A stretch of 64,000 bases of DNA from Pilasporangium apinafurcum (Eukaryota > Oomycota > Peronosporomycetes > Pythiales > Pythiaceae). The notes below the pieces were generated by a model. That model saw only the letters and a list, made by a program, of their open reading frames with translations, had not been told where the DNA came from and searched no databases. The translations under genes were made by a program, and so were the position numbers. Numbering within the stretch: position 1 is the stretch's first letter; each line of letters starts with the position of its first letter. The DNA is taken from NCBI GenBank assembly GCA_001600495.1, contig BCKE01000021.1, positions 339,779 through 403,778 on the forward strand. Direction: 5' to 3'. This document shows, piece after piece, positions 44,000-54,290 of the stretch.

Positions 44000-46981
44000 A
44001 TGGATATGGCAGAAGCGTCCTCTAGTTATATGGACAGCCAATCGACAGATGTCTCCTGTAAAGGCGATGAAGATACACAAGCACTACATGAAGCCGTATC
44101 CAGAGAAAATATTGAAATGGTGCAGTTCTTGGTGCAGAACGGTATCAATGTCAACCGTCGCAATAATAAAGTATGGACAGCACTGCATAAAGCCGCCAGA
44201 TTCGGAAACGTCGAAATGGTGCAGTTTTTGGTGCAGAACAGTATCAATGTCAATCATCGCAATAAGAAAGGATGGACAGCACTACATGAGGCCGCCAGAT
44301 TCGGAAATGTTGAAATGGTACAATACTTGGTGCAGAACGGTGCCAAAGTCAATTATCGCAATAAGAAAGGGCGAACAGCACTTCATGAAGCTGTTAGATC
44401 TGGAAACATCGAAACGATGCAGTTCTTGGCACAAAACGGTGCCATAATCAGTTATCACAATAAGAAAGGACGGACAGCATTACATGAAGCCGCCAAGTCT
44501 GGAAACGCTGAAATGGTGCAGTTCTTATTGCAGAACGATGTCACAGTCAATGATCACGACAATAGTGGACGGACAGCACTACGGAATGCTGCCGACAAAG
44601 AGATGGTTAAGACGGAGAAACACTTGCTGAAAATTGACACACATGTGGACATGGATCCAAGTTGTGGCGATAGACGAAATTTCAAGCACAGATTGTCTGA
44701 TGCTCAAAGTGCTGAGGCTGTTTCTGACCCAATATCGAGGAAAAAATCTACTGCTGAGTGGTCTATTAACCAAAGCGACGTCAAGCTTGACGCAAACAAA
44801 GATGCTCTAGATGGTGGCTTCTTTGCAACCATCCATCTTGGTAAGTGGATGGGTGCACCTGTAGCAGTAAAGAAAATGACTTCAAGCAATCTCAGCTCGC
44901 TCTTCCATGAAGAGGTGAACACGTGGTTCCATCTCAACCATCCACATGTGGTGAGATTATACGGCGGCTGGGATGATGGTACACCATCGTTTGTATGTGA
45001 ACACCCAAGCAATGGGACACTTGCTTCATACTTGAAACAACACGACCACTATCGTGTCACATGGACGAAGCTGTATGAGGTAGCATTGGGTTTACAATAT
45101 TTGCACGAGCGTAACATTGTTCACGGCGACCTCAGATGTGGCAATGTTCTGGTTGGAGGTGATGGAGTTGCAAAACTCACTGGTTTTGGTTTCAGTTTTG
45201 ATAGCAAGCGAGTTGATACTTCACGCAACACACATGTGTTTAGTGGACTGAGATGGAAAGCTCCTGAATGCTTCGAAGGTAAACATCCATCGTTTGCTTC
45301 GGATGTTTATTCATTGGGAATGACTATGATCGAGGCTGTGAGTAGAAATGTCCCATGGGGAGAGAGAGTTGGTGCATCTTTCCTTCGTCGACGGATCCGA
45401 TCCAAAAAATTACCTGATCAACCTATGGTTTTCACTGATGATCAATGGGATTTGGTGAAACGCATGTGTTCGTTTGATCCCCAAGAGCGACTGACAATGT
45501 CTACAATAGTGCGTGAGCTGCAAAGTTTTGCCAACGAAGAAACAATGGATGGAATGAACGAAGTCCATGACCCGACATCGGAGAGTTGTATAAATGTGAA
45601 AGAATATCGCATCCGTGATCTTAACAATATTCCAATTGTGCTTGCGCTGGAAAGGATCGAGTCATTTTGCTCACAGTTCAAAACCGAGAACCTGATGAAT
45701 CATCGAGTATATACACGACTTGTGGACATCTACAATCAAATACAAGAGCTGAATCAATCTCCTGAGCTGACATTATTCACTAGCTACATCAAGATTCTTG
45801 TTCGCTCCTACAACGATCTGCAGGCAAGCACCTCGAAATCTCCACTGGCCAACTTTGTTGCAAGTCGACAAAGAACAGATAACTCCTTCATAATCCATGG
45901 TGAACTGGATCGACTGATGCAACGACTCGGTTTATCCAAAGCTGATTCAGTCCACGAGTGGATGGAGAGATGGAAGACAGATCAACAGCAGCAAATGAAG
46001 CGTTTTTCGGAACAACTCAACACACTACAACCTATGCTGCACAATTCGACCACGAATGAGCAAACTGAGGCTTTGACTTGTTTGCGCTTCGAACTGAGCA
46101 AGCACCGCACCAACTATGATACGATTGATTCGACTATCATTGAAGAAGCATGTACAAAGATTGCGACTGTGCATAATGTGTCTGTGGAAGACTGGTTTAT
46201 TCCTGCATATGAAGTGACTTTTGACGAGCTTGATGCGTTCAGTGAAGGATCATATGGGTCTGTGCATCACGGAACATGGTTGGGCTCTGATGTCGTTGTC
46301 AAGAAAGTATTTCAGCAAGATAAAAACTATCACGAGATTTTTGAGCGAGAAGTGGAGATTTGGTTTGGACTCTTCCATCCACATGTGGTCAGACTCTTTG
46401 GTGCATGTCATGTCGGCGATTACCCATTTTTTGTATGTGAATACGCTGGGAATGGGCAACTTGATTCATATTTGAAGAAACACCCCAAAGAAACATGGTC
46501 TAAGTTATATGAAGCAGCACTGGGACTACAGTACTTGCATTACCGCAACATAGTTCATGGTGACCTCAAGTGCAACAATATTTTGGTTGGAAGTGATGGT
46601 CTGTCGAAACTGACAGATTTTGGGTTAAGTTTGGATAGCAAGAGTGAAAAGAAGCACGACACCCATGGTCCAGTTGGTGCAGTTCGATGGAAAGCGCCAG
46701 AGTGCTTGAAGGGTGCGGAACCAACATTTGAGTCGGATGTTTATTCGTTTGGGATGTGTATTGTGGAAGCTGTGAGTGGAGAGTTTCCATGGGGAAATGC
46801 ACTTGCTGATGTTGTTGTGAAGTTTCAGGTCAAGAAAGGGAGGCTACTTAAGCAGCCTGTAGGTTTTAAAGATGATCAGTGGCAGTTGGTGACGCGGATG
46901 TGCAACTTTGATCCCAGTAAGCGACTACAGATCAACAAAGTGATCCAGGAGCTTAGAAAATTCGCCGAAGTTGCCGCTTAA
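44000..46981 (+). CDS. Ankyrin - pseudokinase - helical - kinase protein (tandem TKL)
   Basis: A 993-aa intronless frame. Residues about 25-200 hold five to six ankyrin repeats of 33 residues (GRTALHEAAKSGNAEMVQFL). Kinase domain 1 (about 260-510) keeps VAVKK and HGDLRCGN, but its glycine loop is degenerate (DGGFFATI) and DFG is GFG (KLTGFGFSF, near residue 391). It is therefore probably a pseudokinase. Residues about 525-720 are helical (LVRSYNDLQAS, DRLMQRLGLS), recalling the N-terminal half of the 39699..41105 protein. Kinase domain 2 (about 735-990) has every key element: SEGSYGSV, VVVKK, HGDLKCNN, TDFGLSL, APECL. It is predicted active on Ser/Thr. The pseudokinase-before-kinase order is like that of JAKs and suggests regulation in cis, which is inference. 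Confidence 0.85.
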   Translation: MDMAEASSSYMDSQSTDVSCKGDEDTQALHEAVSRENIEMVQFLVQNGINVNRRNNKVWTALHKAARFGNVEMVQFLVQNSINVNHRNKKGWTALHEAARFGNVEMVQYLVQNGAKVNYRNKKGRTALHEAVRSGNIETMQFLAQNGAIISYHNKKGRTALHEAAKSGNAEMVQFLLQNDVTVNDHDNSGRTALRNAADKEMVKTEKHLLKIDTHVDMDPSCGDRRNFKHRLSDAQSAEAVSDPISRKKSTAEWSINQSDVKLDANKDALDGGFFATIHLGKWMGAPVAVKKMTSSNLSSLFHEEVNTWFHLNHPHVVRLYGGWDDGTPSFVCEHPSNGTLASYLKQHDHYRVTWTKLYEVALGLQYLHERNIVHGDLRCGNVLVGGDGVAKLTGFGFSFDSKRVDTSRNTHVFSGLRWKAPECFEGKHPSFASDVYSLGMTMIEAVSRNVPWGERVGASFLRRRIRSKKLPDQPMVFTDDQWDLVKRMCSFDPQERLTMSTIVRELQSFANEETMDGMNEVHDPTSESCINVKEYRIRDLNNIPIVLALERIESFCSQFKTENLMNHRVYTRLVDIYNQIQELNQSPELTLFTSYIKILVRSYNDLQASTSKSPLANFVASRQRTDNSFIIHGELDRLMQRLGLSKADSVHEWMERWKTDQQQQMKRFSEQLNTLQPMLHNSTTNEQTEALTCLRFELSKHRTNYDTIDSTIIEEACTKIATVHNVSVEDWFIPAYEVTFDELDAFSEGSYGSVHHGTWLGSDVVVKKVFQQDKNYHEIFEREVEIWFGLFHPHVVRLFGACHVGDYPFFVCEYAGNGQLDSYLKKHPKETWSKLYEAALGLQYLHYRNIVHGDLKCNNILVGSDGLSKLTDFGLSLDSKSEKKHDTHGPVGAVRWKAPECLKGAEPTFESDVYSFGMCIVEAVSGEFPWGNALADVVVKFQVKKGRLLKQPVGFKDDQWQLVTRMCNFDPSKRLQINKVIQELRKFAEVAA

Positions 46982-47559
46982 CCAAACGCAAACTTTCTTA
47001 AAATCGGTCGAGTTTAACGATAATATTTTGAATGGATAGTCAAGTGATAGACAGGTGATCCGCAGGAGAAAGCACCTCAAAGAAAACTTTAAGAGTAATG
47101 CATATCATCGAGTAATAGAGGAATAAGAAGAGGGAACTGAAGGGATTTCATTCGTACTTAAATATGCATCACATTGCTGGGAAGTGAGTCGTACATGCGT
47201 TCGTACTGGTAGCTCTTTATGGTGCACATTCATATGAACTTGCAACTAAGAAGCAAGCTCGACGATTCCGAACTGACTCCGTTCGTTGTGGTCTAATAGA
47301 CAGTCATGATTTCTGGCGACGTCATCATCATAAACAAGAGTGGAGTGGATGTTGGCGATAAGCGAGTGAAGATATTGAAGCACGTTGTGACCTGTATTGA
47401 CTGACATCTCCATGTACATTATGTGATGTCTCACTGCGTATTGCTACACCTCTTCGATCGTCATGGCATGAATAGGAGTCACCAAATCGCTTTTATTTCC
47501 GATCGAAACGGTAGATATCAATGGTTGAGGTGAGCTCTTCGCTGGATTCGTCTTTGTGA

Positions 47560-47957
47560 AAGTGCTTCATTTGGTCATATGTTCAAAGGAACTTGGCTTG
47601 GCATTGATGTTGCAGTGAAATATCTGAGCCACTACCCTTGAATCACCCGAATGTGGTCAAGCTGTATGGCGCTTATCCGCATGGTTCTGAGCATTTGTTT
47701 GTGTATGTGTTTGCTTCGAACGGAACATTATAAGCTATGTAGAGAAGCATAATAGCTCTTCCCATGTATGGAAGATGATTCCACCGAAATCGGAGAGCAT
47801 AGTTGACATGCAATGGGAGTTCGTTAAGCAGATGTACTCATACAGCCAACGAATTGACATCGTACCAGAAATCATAGCACTCCAAGCGCAACATGCCAGT
47901 TTGTACCCATTTGCTCAAAGTGGGTATAACGTCAATATAACAATTATTGATTTATAA
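47560..47957 (+). pseudogene. TKL kinase relic
   Basis: Pieces in changing frames read GHMFKGTWLGIDVAVKYLSH, then LNHPNVVKLYGAYPHGSE with FVYVFASNGTL and a stop, then MQWEFVKQMYS. They match the N-lobe and the end of kinase domain 2 upstream (HHGTWLGSDVVVKKV, HPHVVRLFGACHVGD, DQWQLVTRMC). The catalytic and activation segments are gone. Confidence 0.7.
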
Positions 47958-48167
47958 CCGTTATCTAACGCATTCTTCAGCAACGTTGCGACAAAGTAGT
48001 CAGTGAAGAGAGAGGCTATTATTTGGGTGGAATTTTTGTGGGACGAAGAAGAAAACCACAACAGGAAAAGGAGCGACTTGTACGCCCAATTGATTGCGCT
48101 TGGAGCAGCAGGCAGAAGCAGGAGGATTCGCTAGAGGAAGAACACATATACAGAGCTTCATAAAAAA

Positions 48168-48698
48168 ATGGCAGGGCGATCAAACCATCCGATGTACAAC
48201 GATCGCGTTGGTCGTGAGGGAGACTACCACGCCATGTCGGCGCAAGAGCTGGAGGCACGACGTGATGATGACCTGGCACGGCAGGATGCGATGTTGGACC
48301 AGATTCACGGTGGAGTGAAAGGTCTAAGGAACCACGCACTTGCGATTAACGGCGAAGTTGTGGAGCAGAACGCCATGATCGACGATATCGGCAACGTACG
48401 TGCTACGTTTGATTTATTGGGAGAGGTTGGCATCATTTTGTTTTATGGCTGATTTGTCTGGTCTATCAAATTGTTATATGTAGCGAATGGATGATGCACA
48501 AGTGGATTTGGAGCGACAAGAACAAAACGCTCGTGAAGTGAATGCTAAAAAGAAAAAGGTACATAAGGCATTCTTTGTATTGTGGGTTGTGAATTTTGTA
48601 TTGATGTTCGCTTTTTTCTTTCCTTGTAGGCTTGCAAACTGTACGTTATCATCGCGATCTTGATCGTAATTCTAGTCTTGCTCTTCGTCATTCTATAA
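48168..48698 (+). CDS. Qc-SNARE (BET1/syntaxin-8-like)
   Basis: Exons 48168..48395, 48484..48558 and 48630..48698 give 123 aa, with all junctions between codons. The SNARE motif spans residues about 35-95 (RQDAMLDQIHGGVKGLRNH, GEVVEQNAMIDDIGNRMDD), with the zero-layer glutamine in VVEQNAM. A lysine run precedes a C-terminal membrane anchor (LYVIIAILIVILVLLFVIL), so it is a tail-anchored protein. No N-terminal regulatory domain is present, as in BET1-type and other short Qc-SNAREs. Role: the Qc helix of a four-helix fusion complex at Golgi or endosomal membranes. The exact class is uncertain. Confidence 0.88.
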
Positions 48699-49172
48699 CC
48701 CAACTAGACGAAATAAATAACGAGAGCGGGTTATGATGAGTACAAGCAGGGAAACAAGCGTTCATGATCGGCGCTCAAAGGCTCGCGATGTATTGTTATG
48801 TATTGCCTTTATTCACAGCTACACAAGAACGAAAAAAAAAAAGAAAGCAATACAATTTTGCTTTTCTACATCATAGCTTTTCCCGCATTTGCTGATTATT
48901 CAGATTTGTGCTCGAAAAGTATGGGGAGAAATGATAAGAAAAATATTGTGTGCATTTGTTGGATGAATTATGATATACTTATGATGCAAACACAAAACTG
49001 GGGAGGCAGCTATCGCTTGACGGCACGACATGAATCAAATGGCAACTCAATCAGAGCAACGGCAACAATCTATGTTACGTTGCTCGTTTTCGTTCACCTT
49101 CTTTGTTTCTCTACTCACATACTTACTCCTAAGTGGGATTCGTGACAGACGTGGATGTCTATGCTCTCCATG

Positions 49173-49820
49173 TTACATATTGACAATGGCAGCAACGCCA
49201 GCAGCCACCAACGCAATACCACCAGTCAGTGTCTTCATAGTCGTCGCAGCCGAGGTCAACACTGCACTTTCATCAGAATCATCTTCGTCATCGTCTGCAG
49301 GTGTTGACGGCGTCAACGTCGTGCTCACAGGAGAGATGTCAATATCACCAACGTCGCCTGCCTTCACCGTCCCAGCACCAGACCCACTACCTGATGTCGT
49401 TGTTGTCGTTGTTGTGGAAGAAGTGGAACAACCAGCAGTGAGTTTGTCATTCGACGGAGTCTTGGACGCATCACTAGGGTGACTCACACCGTCCGTGATC
49501 AAATCGCCAGTGTTAGTCGTCGTCCACGTACAGCACGGATCGCCCAGCTCCTGTCCGTTCGTATAACCATCGCCATCCGTATCTGCTTCGCAGAGTGCGA
49601 CAGTCCAGGCGTTTCCCGCAGCAGCGAAAGCGTCACCGAACGCATTGGTGCCTTCCAGACCTTCTGCATCAGGATGACCAATAGCAGGGGAATCGGGGAT
49701 ATTGTCACCATTCGGAAGCAACGCCACGTATTTCGTATATGCTTCCACAGATTGCATCCATTGACTGGACGCGGTCAAGCACAAAAGCGCTGCTGTTACT
49801 GATACAAACGATCGAACCAT
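49173..49820 (-). CDS. Temptin-like protein with predicted GPI anchor, copy C1
   Basis: An intronless 215-aa frame. A signal peptide (MVRSFVSVTAALLCLTASS) is followed by the temptin-like domain at about 28-120: YVALLPNG, AIGHPDAEG, FAAAGNAWTVALCEADTDGDGYTNGQELGDPCCTW and GVSHPSDA. Unlike the A and B copies, it keeps the acidic DTDGDG loop, which resembles a calcium-binding loop. A Ser/Thr/Gly-rich stalk and a hydrophobic end (GGIALVAAGVAAIVNM) behind small residues suggest a GPI anchor. It is tandem with C2 (50562..51281). It is probably a cell-surface protein. Confidence 0.82.
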   Translation of the reverse strand: MVRSFVSVTAALLCLTASSQWMQSVEAYTKYVALLPNGDNIPDSPAIGHPDAEGLEGTNAFGDAFAAAGNAWTVALCEADTDGDGYTNGQELGDPCCTWTTTNTGDLITDGVSHPSDASKTPSNDKLTAGCSTSSTTTTTTTSGSGSGAGTVKAGDVGDIDISPVSTTLTPSTPADDDEDDSDESAVLTSAATTMKTLTGGIALVAAGVAAIVNM

Positions 49821-50561
49821 CTTGTGAAAGGCGCAATGATGAGTTTGCTGATACTAAAATGAGATGAAACTGGAAAAACCGAGCACAATAAGAGAAACGT
49901 CGACGTTCGATCACCAGGGGATCAAAATGAAAAGAAGAAGCGCGACTGGCACTGGGGTTTTTCTTGTTTCCCGCTGTTCTTGTTTGTGTAGTAGCTGGAT
50001 GGACGTTCGATGGTGTGTTTCTGTCTCTGAGGTCAGCGACTGCAGCGCGACAACTGACGTCTCATGCCGAAAAAGGAACCAGCTGGCGTTCACCTAAAAC
50101 ATGTGGCGCTCCCGAAGGATAAAACAGAACGAGAAACGAAATGCATGAGTGATAAGATGCTAAAGATGGGAAACCGGTTTTTACCGGTATTTTGAAACCT
50201 ATATTTTCTTAAAATTAATAAAAATATAATCAATAGATAACGAATTTCACAATCATGCTTTTATATATATTATAAAAAAGATATTTTAAATGGAATAAAA
50301 TGATATCGATATAGAAAGTTTGAAAGTAGTTTCCGATCCGTTACAATGTAACGATCAATCATGTCATTGTGAGATGGGCTATCATGAAGCGAAAGAATGT
50401 AAGGTGACCAAACATGGATGCCACCATCAACACTTGTCGCTGTATGTGTATGTGCACATCATGACATCCGCAAAAACAAAAAATGCAAGTTATGAATGTA
50501 AAATATTTTAGAAAGGATGGCTACATCTATTACATCATTAACATTCACAATCAAAGTACGT
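49821..50561. other. Spacer between tandem temptin-like genes, AT-rich in part
   Basis: It contains the presumed C1 promoter (49821-50100), an AT-rich stretch (50190-50310) and ACCGGT repeats at about 50173-50186. No gene was recognised. Confidence 0.45.
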
Positions 50562-51281
50562 CTACAAGCCCATGAAAGCAGCAGCAGTTGATACCACGCA
50601 CATGGCGACTACACTGAATGCAACGTTAATGCTAGAAGCAGCCGAGCTGCCACTCGCGGAAGCCGATTCTGCTGTGGTGGAACCAGATGCTGAAGACGCT
50701 GATGGCGCAGTGGTCGTCACAACGGAGGTGTCTAGAGAGCCATCCGTGTCAGCTGCAGACACCGTCCCAGTTGTGGACGAAGCGGTGGAACTGGTCGTTG
50801 GAGCGGCAGTAGTGGTCGCTGGCGCAGTTGTAGTGGAGGCGGACGCAGACGCAGCGCTATCCGCTGTCGTGCTAGCAGCTGTCGAAGTGGAACTGCAACC
50901 AGCGATGAGCTCAGCGTTTGATGGAGTCTTCGTTGCATCACCAGGGTGACTAATACCACTGGCGATCAAGTCGGCTGTACTAGCGGTTGTCCACGTGCAA
51001 CATGGATCACCCAACTCTTGACCGTTCGTGTAACCATCACCATCGGAATCAGCTTGGCACAATGCAGTGGTCCATTCGTTGCCAGCTTTAGCGAACGCAT
51101 CACCAAAGGCATTCGTCCCAGTTGTGCCCGTGTCATCGAGATGCCCAATTGCAGGGGCATCAGGAACATTAGCACCGTTTGGAACCAACTTCACGTATTT
51201 AGCGTAGGCTTCAACAGAGCTCAATAGTTGCGTGGAGGCGCCAACGCATACAAGACCAGCGACGAGAAGTGAGTGCTGCAT
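50562..51281 (-). CDS. Temptin-like protein with predicted GPI anchor, copy C2
   Basis: An intronless frame. The start at 51281 (MQHSLLVAGLVCVGASTQ) is preferred because the signal peptide begins there; the product is 239 aa. Domain motifs: YVKLVPNG, AIGHLDDTG, FAKAGNEWTTALCQADSDGDGYTNGQELGDPCCTW and GISHPGDA. The acidic loop is intact. The stalk is longer and more Ser/Thr/Ala-rich than in C1 (TTAPATTTAAPTTSSTASST). It ends in a hydrophobic segment (AFSVVAMCVVSTAAAFMGL) consistent with a GPI signal. The close match to C1 in the domain and free variation in the stalk suggest tandem duplication. Confidence 0.82.
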   Translation of the reverse strand: MQHSLLVAGLVCVGASTQLLSSVEAYAKYVKLVPNGANVPDAPAIGHLDDTGTTGTNAFGDAFAKAGNEWTTALCQADSDGDGYTNGQELGDPCCTWTTASTADLIASGISHPGDATKTPSNAELIAGCSSTSTAASTTADSAASASASTTTAPATTTAAPTTSSTASSTTGTVSAADTDGSLDTSVVTTTAPSASSASGSTTAESASASGSSAASSINVAFSVVAMCVVSTAAAFMGL

Positions 51282-53006
51282 GATATTGATTTGTGTTGTT
51301 TGGTGAAAAGGCTTGTGATTGATAGCAGGCAAAAGCGATAATGAAGGCGACTGATTGAGCGCAAATGCTACCGACTAGAATCGCATTTTTCCGTTTTGGA
51401 GATGGTGGGATCTGGATTTGTGACTAGTGCATCTGTTCAAGATTTGACCAGCTGGTGAAAAGGAAGACCACTGGAATATAACGTAATTGTACACTAAATT
51501 AAACGGCTTTCTTACAGACCACCACAAAATCATATCTCGGTAAAGTTGGGGCTTCGCTTTGGTCTTCTGGTAAAAATGCAGCAGCGTCGCAATTGTTGAC
51601 TGATAATGAAACTTAAACGGTAGAAGCCAGTACGCAAATTTCTGCAGTTGTGAATTGATATCTTATGCATCGGGATGGAGCGATTCTGGTGGATATGGCG
51701 GGATCAGAACTGCATTTATTTTTTTTATGATGCATTAATTCGCACAAACAGAGAGATATCTGCAATAGCTTTGTAAAGGATGGTCCGATAATGGCCTTTG
51801 TAGTCTCTCGATTGAGTTTTGATATGTATGGGTGTTGTCCATCGCCCATTTTCTCCTTAATCATTTGGTGGGTTCTCTCATGGTGTAATGCTGGCGAAAG
51901 TAACGCGTCTAGAAATATCGATGTCCTATTGGATGATACCACCAAGCGAATGTTTGGTAAGGGTTAGACGAATCACATCAGCGTTTGCTCGCTAATATCT
52001 AGAATACAAAACCCTCAGAACGAGTGACCATGCTCAGCTCTATACGGTTGTGCATCGAACAGCCAATCTCACTCTCAAGTGCTGTATAGACTTACCACCC
52101 TAATCTACTTTGATAGCGTTGTTGTACGTACAAAACAGACGTATTTGAATCACTTTCTTTGCGTCTACTTTGAACGGCATTCAATCGCACCAAAGGATTT
52201 CAAGTTGGGTATTACTTGAAGTCAGTCTACTCGCTGCACAAGAACGTACCAGCCACTACACAACGTGGAGATTTTAACTTCTCAAATCATTCCCGTCACT
52301 CTTCTTATCGTTGAAAGCGATAGCAATCATAATATTAGCTCAGGACGTTGGACTATTGGCTTTGAAAGATGTTTCTACATGTAGATGCAATTTTGCTTCT
52401 CTTTGTTCCTTAACGGCTCCACAAAGAGAGTACACTAAGAAATGCTAACAAACAAAGCGAATACTGCGACAGTTTACCTAACTCAGCATCCTATTGTGAC
52501 GACAAACTACACCATGTTTGTTGAAGGAACCTTGACGCAAAGATTGAAAGTGCGACGCAAAACGTTGGGTAATGTCAATTGTGATGTTCATAGACCACTT
52601 TTGATGACCACATTGCAAGTAACGGTGTCTTGCTATTAAGACTGTGGTACATGTTGTGTCAGAGTATTTTGCTTTTGTTCATTGTTTTTGCTTGCGATAT
52701 CTTTCGAACGCAGACGCATGTCACTGCGTTTTGGTAGTCATTTGGATCGTGTGATTGTCGATTGATGGAATGCTTCATTTCAAGATCGCCAAAACCGCTT
52801 TGATAGTAATTCTATTGGCTAAAATTATGCACAGAAAAATGAATAATTATATCCAATAAAAAATGATAATTATGCAAAAACACACAACCATTAGGCAAAA
52901 AGATGCACTGAACTGATAACCAATCACCTTCGGTTTTCGATTTGCTGGTTGACACGAAGAGCTACGAAGAAACCAAGTGTAAACGGCATTGGGTAGGATC
53001 AGAAAA
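51282..53006. other. Long intergenic stretch
   Basis: About 1.7 kb. Near its right end are ATTGG/CCAAT boxes belonging to RRS1. The rest has only short frames of no recognised family. Confidence 0.45.
52811..52870. promoter_or_regulatory. ATTGG/CCAAT box pair upstream of RRS1
   Basis: TCTATTGGCTAAAATTAT at 52811 and ATATCCAATAAAAAATGATA at 52849 form an inverted pair about 150-195 nt before the RRS1 start. Another CCAAT lies at about 52920. Confidence 0.5.
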
Positions 53007-54146
53007 ATGGCGGTGGTGAAGGCGTCGGAAATTGCACCTGCTGCCTATGCAGCAGGCTCTACCAGCAATATCCAGAAAGAAGATGACTTGGTGTATGATA
53101 TCGGCAACCTTGCAGCGTTTGACACTCATCCATTCGCGTACAAGAACGAAAAAGAGCTGGCACTGCATGCGCGTGAAAATGTTCAATTGCTGATCAACCA
53201 CATCTTCGACTTGCCACGTGAAATGTCCGATATGGGTCCACTGGCACAATTGCCAGCTCCAGAGTTGACGATCCCGCGTGAGAAACCACTTCCAAAACCA
53301 AAGGTGGAGACGAAGTGGGAAAAGTTTGCTAAGGAGAAGGGCATCGTCAAGCGCAAGAAGAGCCGCATGGAATTCGATGATAACACTGGAGAGTGGGCAC
53401 CCACATGGGGCTACAAGCGTGCAGGTGATGACTTGAACGATTGGGCAGTTGAAGTGAAGGAAGGTGACATGGAAGACCCTTGGACCAAACGCAAACAGGA
53501 CAAACGTGCACGTGTCGAGAAAAACTTGCAGGCGCAAGCCAACAACCTTGTAAGTGTATATCATGCTTGTTTACTTACATGATGTAACTACATGGTTCTA
53601 AGTGTAGCGATGTTTTGTGTGGTTGTATGTGCAGAAACATGGCCGTGGTAAGCAGCCTACAGGTGCTGCGCGTACTCCAGCGGGTATCCCAGTGGAACTC
53701 ATGAACACAGAAAATGTCAAGGCCAAGCAACGTGGCAAGGAAGGTACCAAGAAGACGCTTGAGAAGGTTCAGTTCTCTACGGCGTCTATGGGTAAATTTG
53801 ACAAAATGCGTGAGGGTGAAACGGAACGCAAGCAAACAGGAAAGCGCAACAAATTCTTGCCGTTGACTGGTGCAGAGACAACCGAAAAGGAACGTAGTTT
53901 GAATGCACTTAAGCGAGTGCTGGGGCGAGAAGAAAATGCTGGCAAGAACAAGGGAAAAACTTACGATGATGAAGAGGAACAAGAAGGCGGGAAGCGTAAA
54001 AAGGTACGTTATTTAACCTGCTACAAGTCTCGTGTGTGAATTTCTTTGTAATGTTACATGTGTATCTATTGTAGGGTGGCAAGAAATTGCGTAATATCAC
54101 AAAAGGTCACGCCAAGAACGCTTCCAAGAAGAGAAGAACCAAGTAA
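53007..54146 (+). CDS. RRS1: Ribosome biogenesis regulatory protein RRS1
   Basis: Exons 53007..53549, 53635..54003 and 54075..54146 give 327 aa, all junctions in phase 0. The N-terminal core matches the family: LVYDIGNLAAFDTHPF, NVQLLINHIFDLPRE, LPAPELTIPREKPLPKP, TKWEKFAKEKGI, EFDDNTGEWAPTWGYKRA and DPWTKRKQDK. The second half is lysine-rich (LKRVLGREENAGKNKGK) and ends in a basic tail. Role: a nucleolar factor that, with RPF2, brings the 5S RNP into the pre-60S ribosome. It shares the ribosome-assembly theme with the RSL1D1-like gene. It is convergent with the SELENOK-like gene. Confidence 0.93.
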
Positions 54147-54290
54147 ATGGATGGTAGTCTCCCAGATAGAAGAACGAGTATACACGCTAAATATGTTGCA
54201 TGCAATGATGTTGTTTCTCGTGTTTATTACGTTTCATTTCGTGCAAAGGAGCTAAGATACAGGTCGCATTATCTGACCACGGAATCAGCG

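Noticed and set aside
43980-44447. Open frame in another phase over the ankyrin repeats
   Set aside because: Its periodicity comes from the real ankyrin frame starting at 44000.
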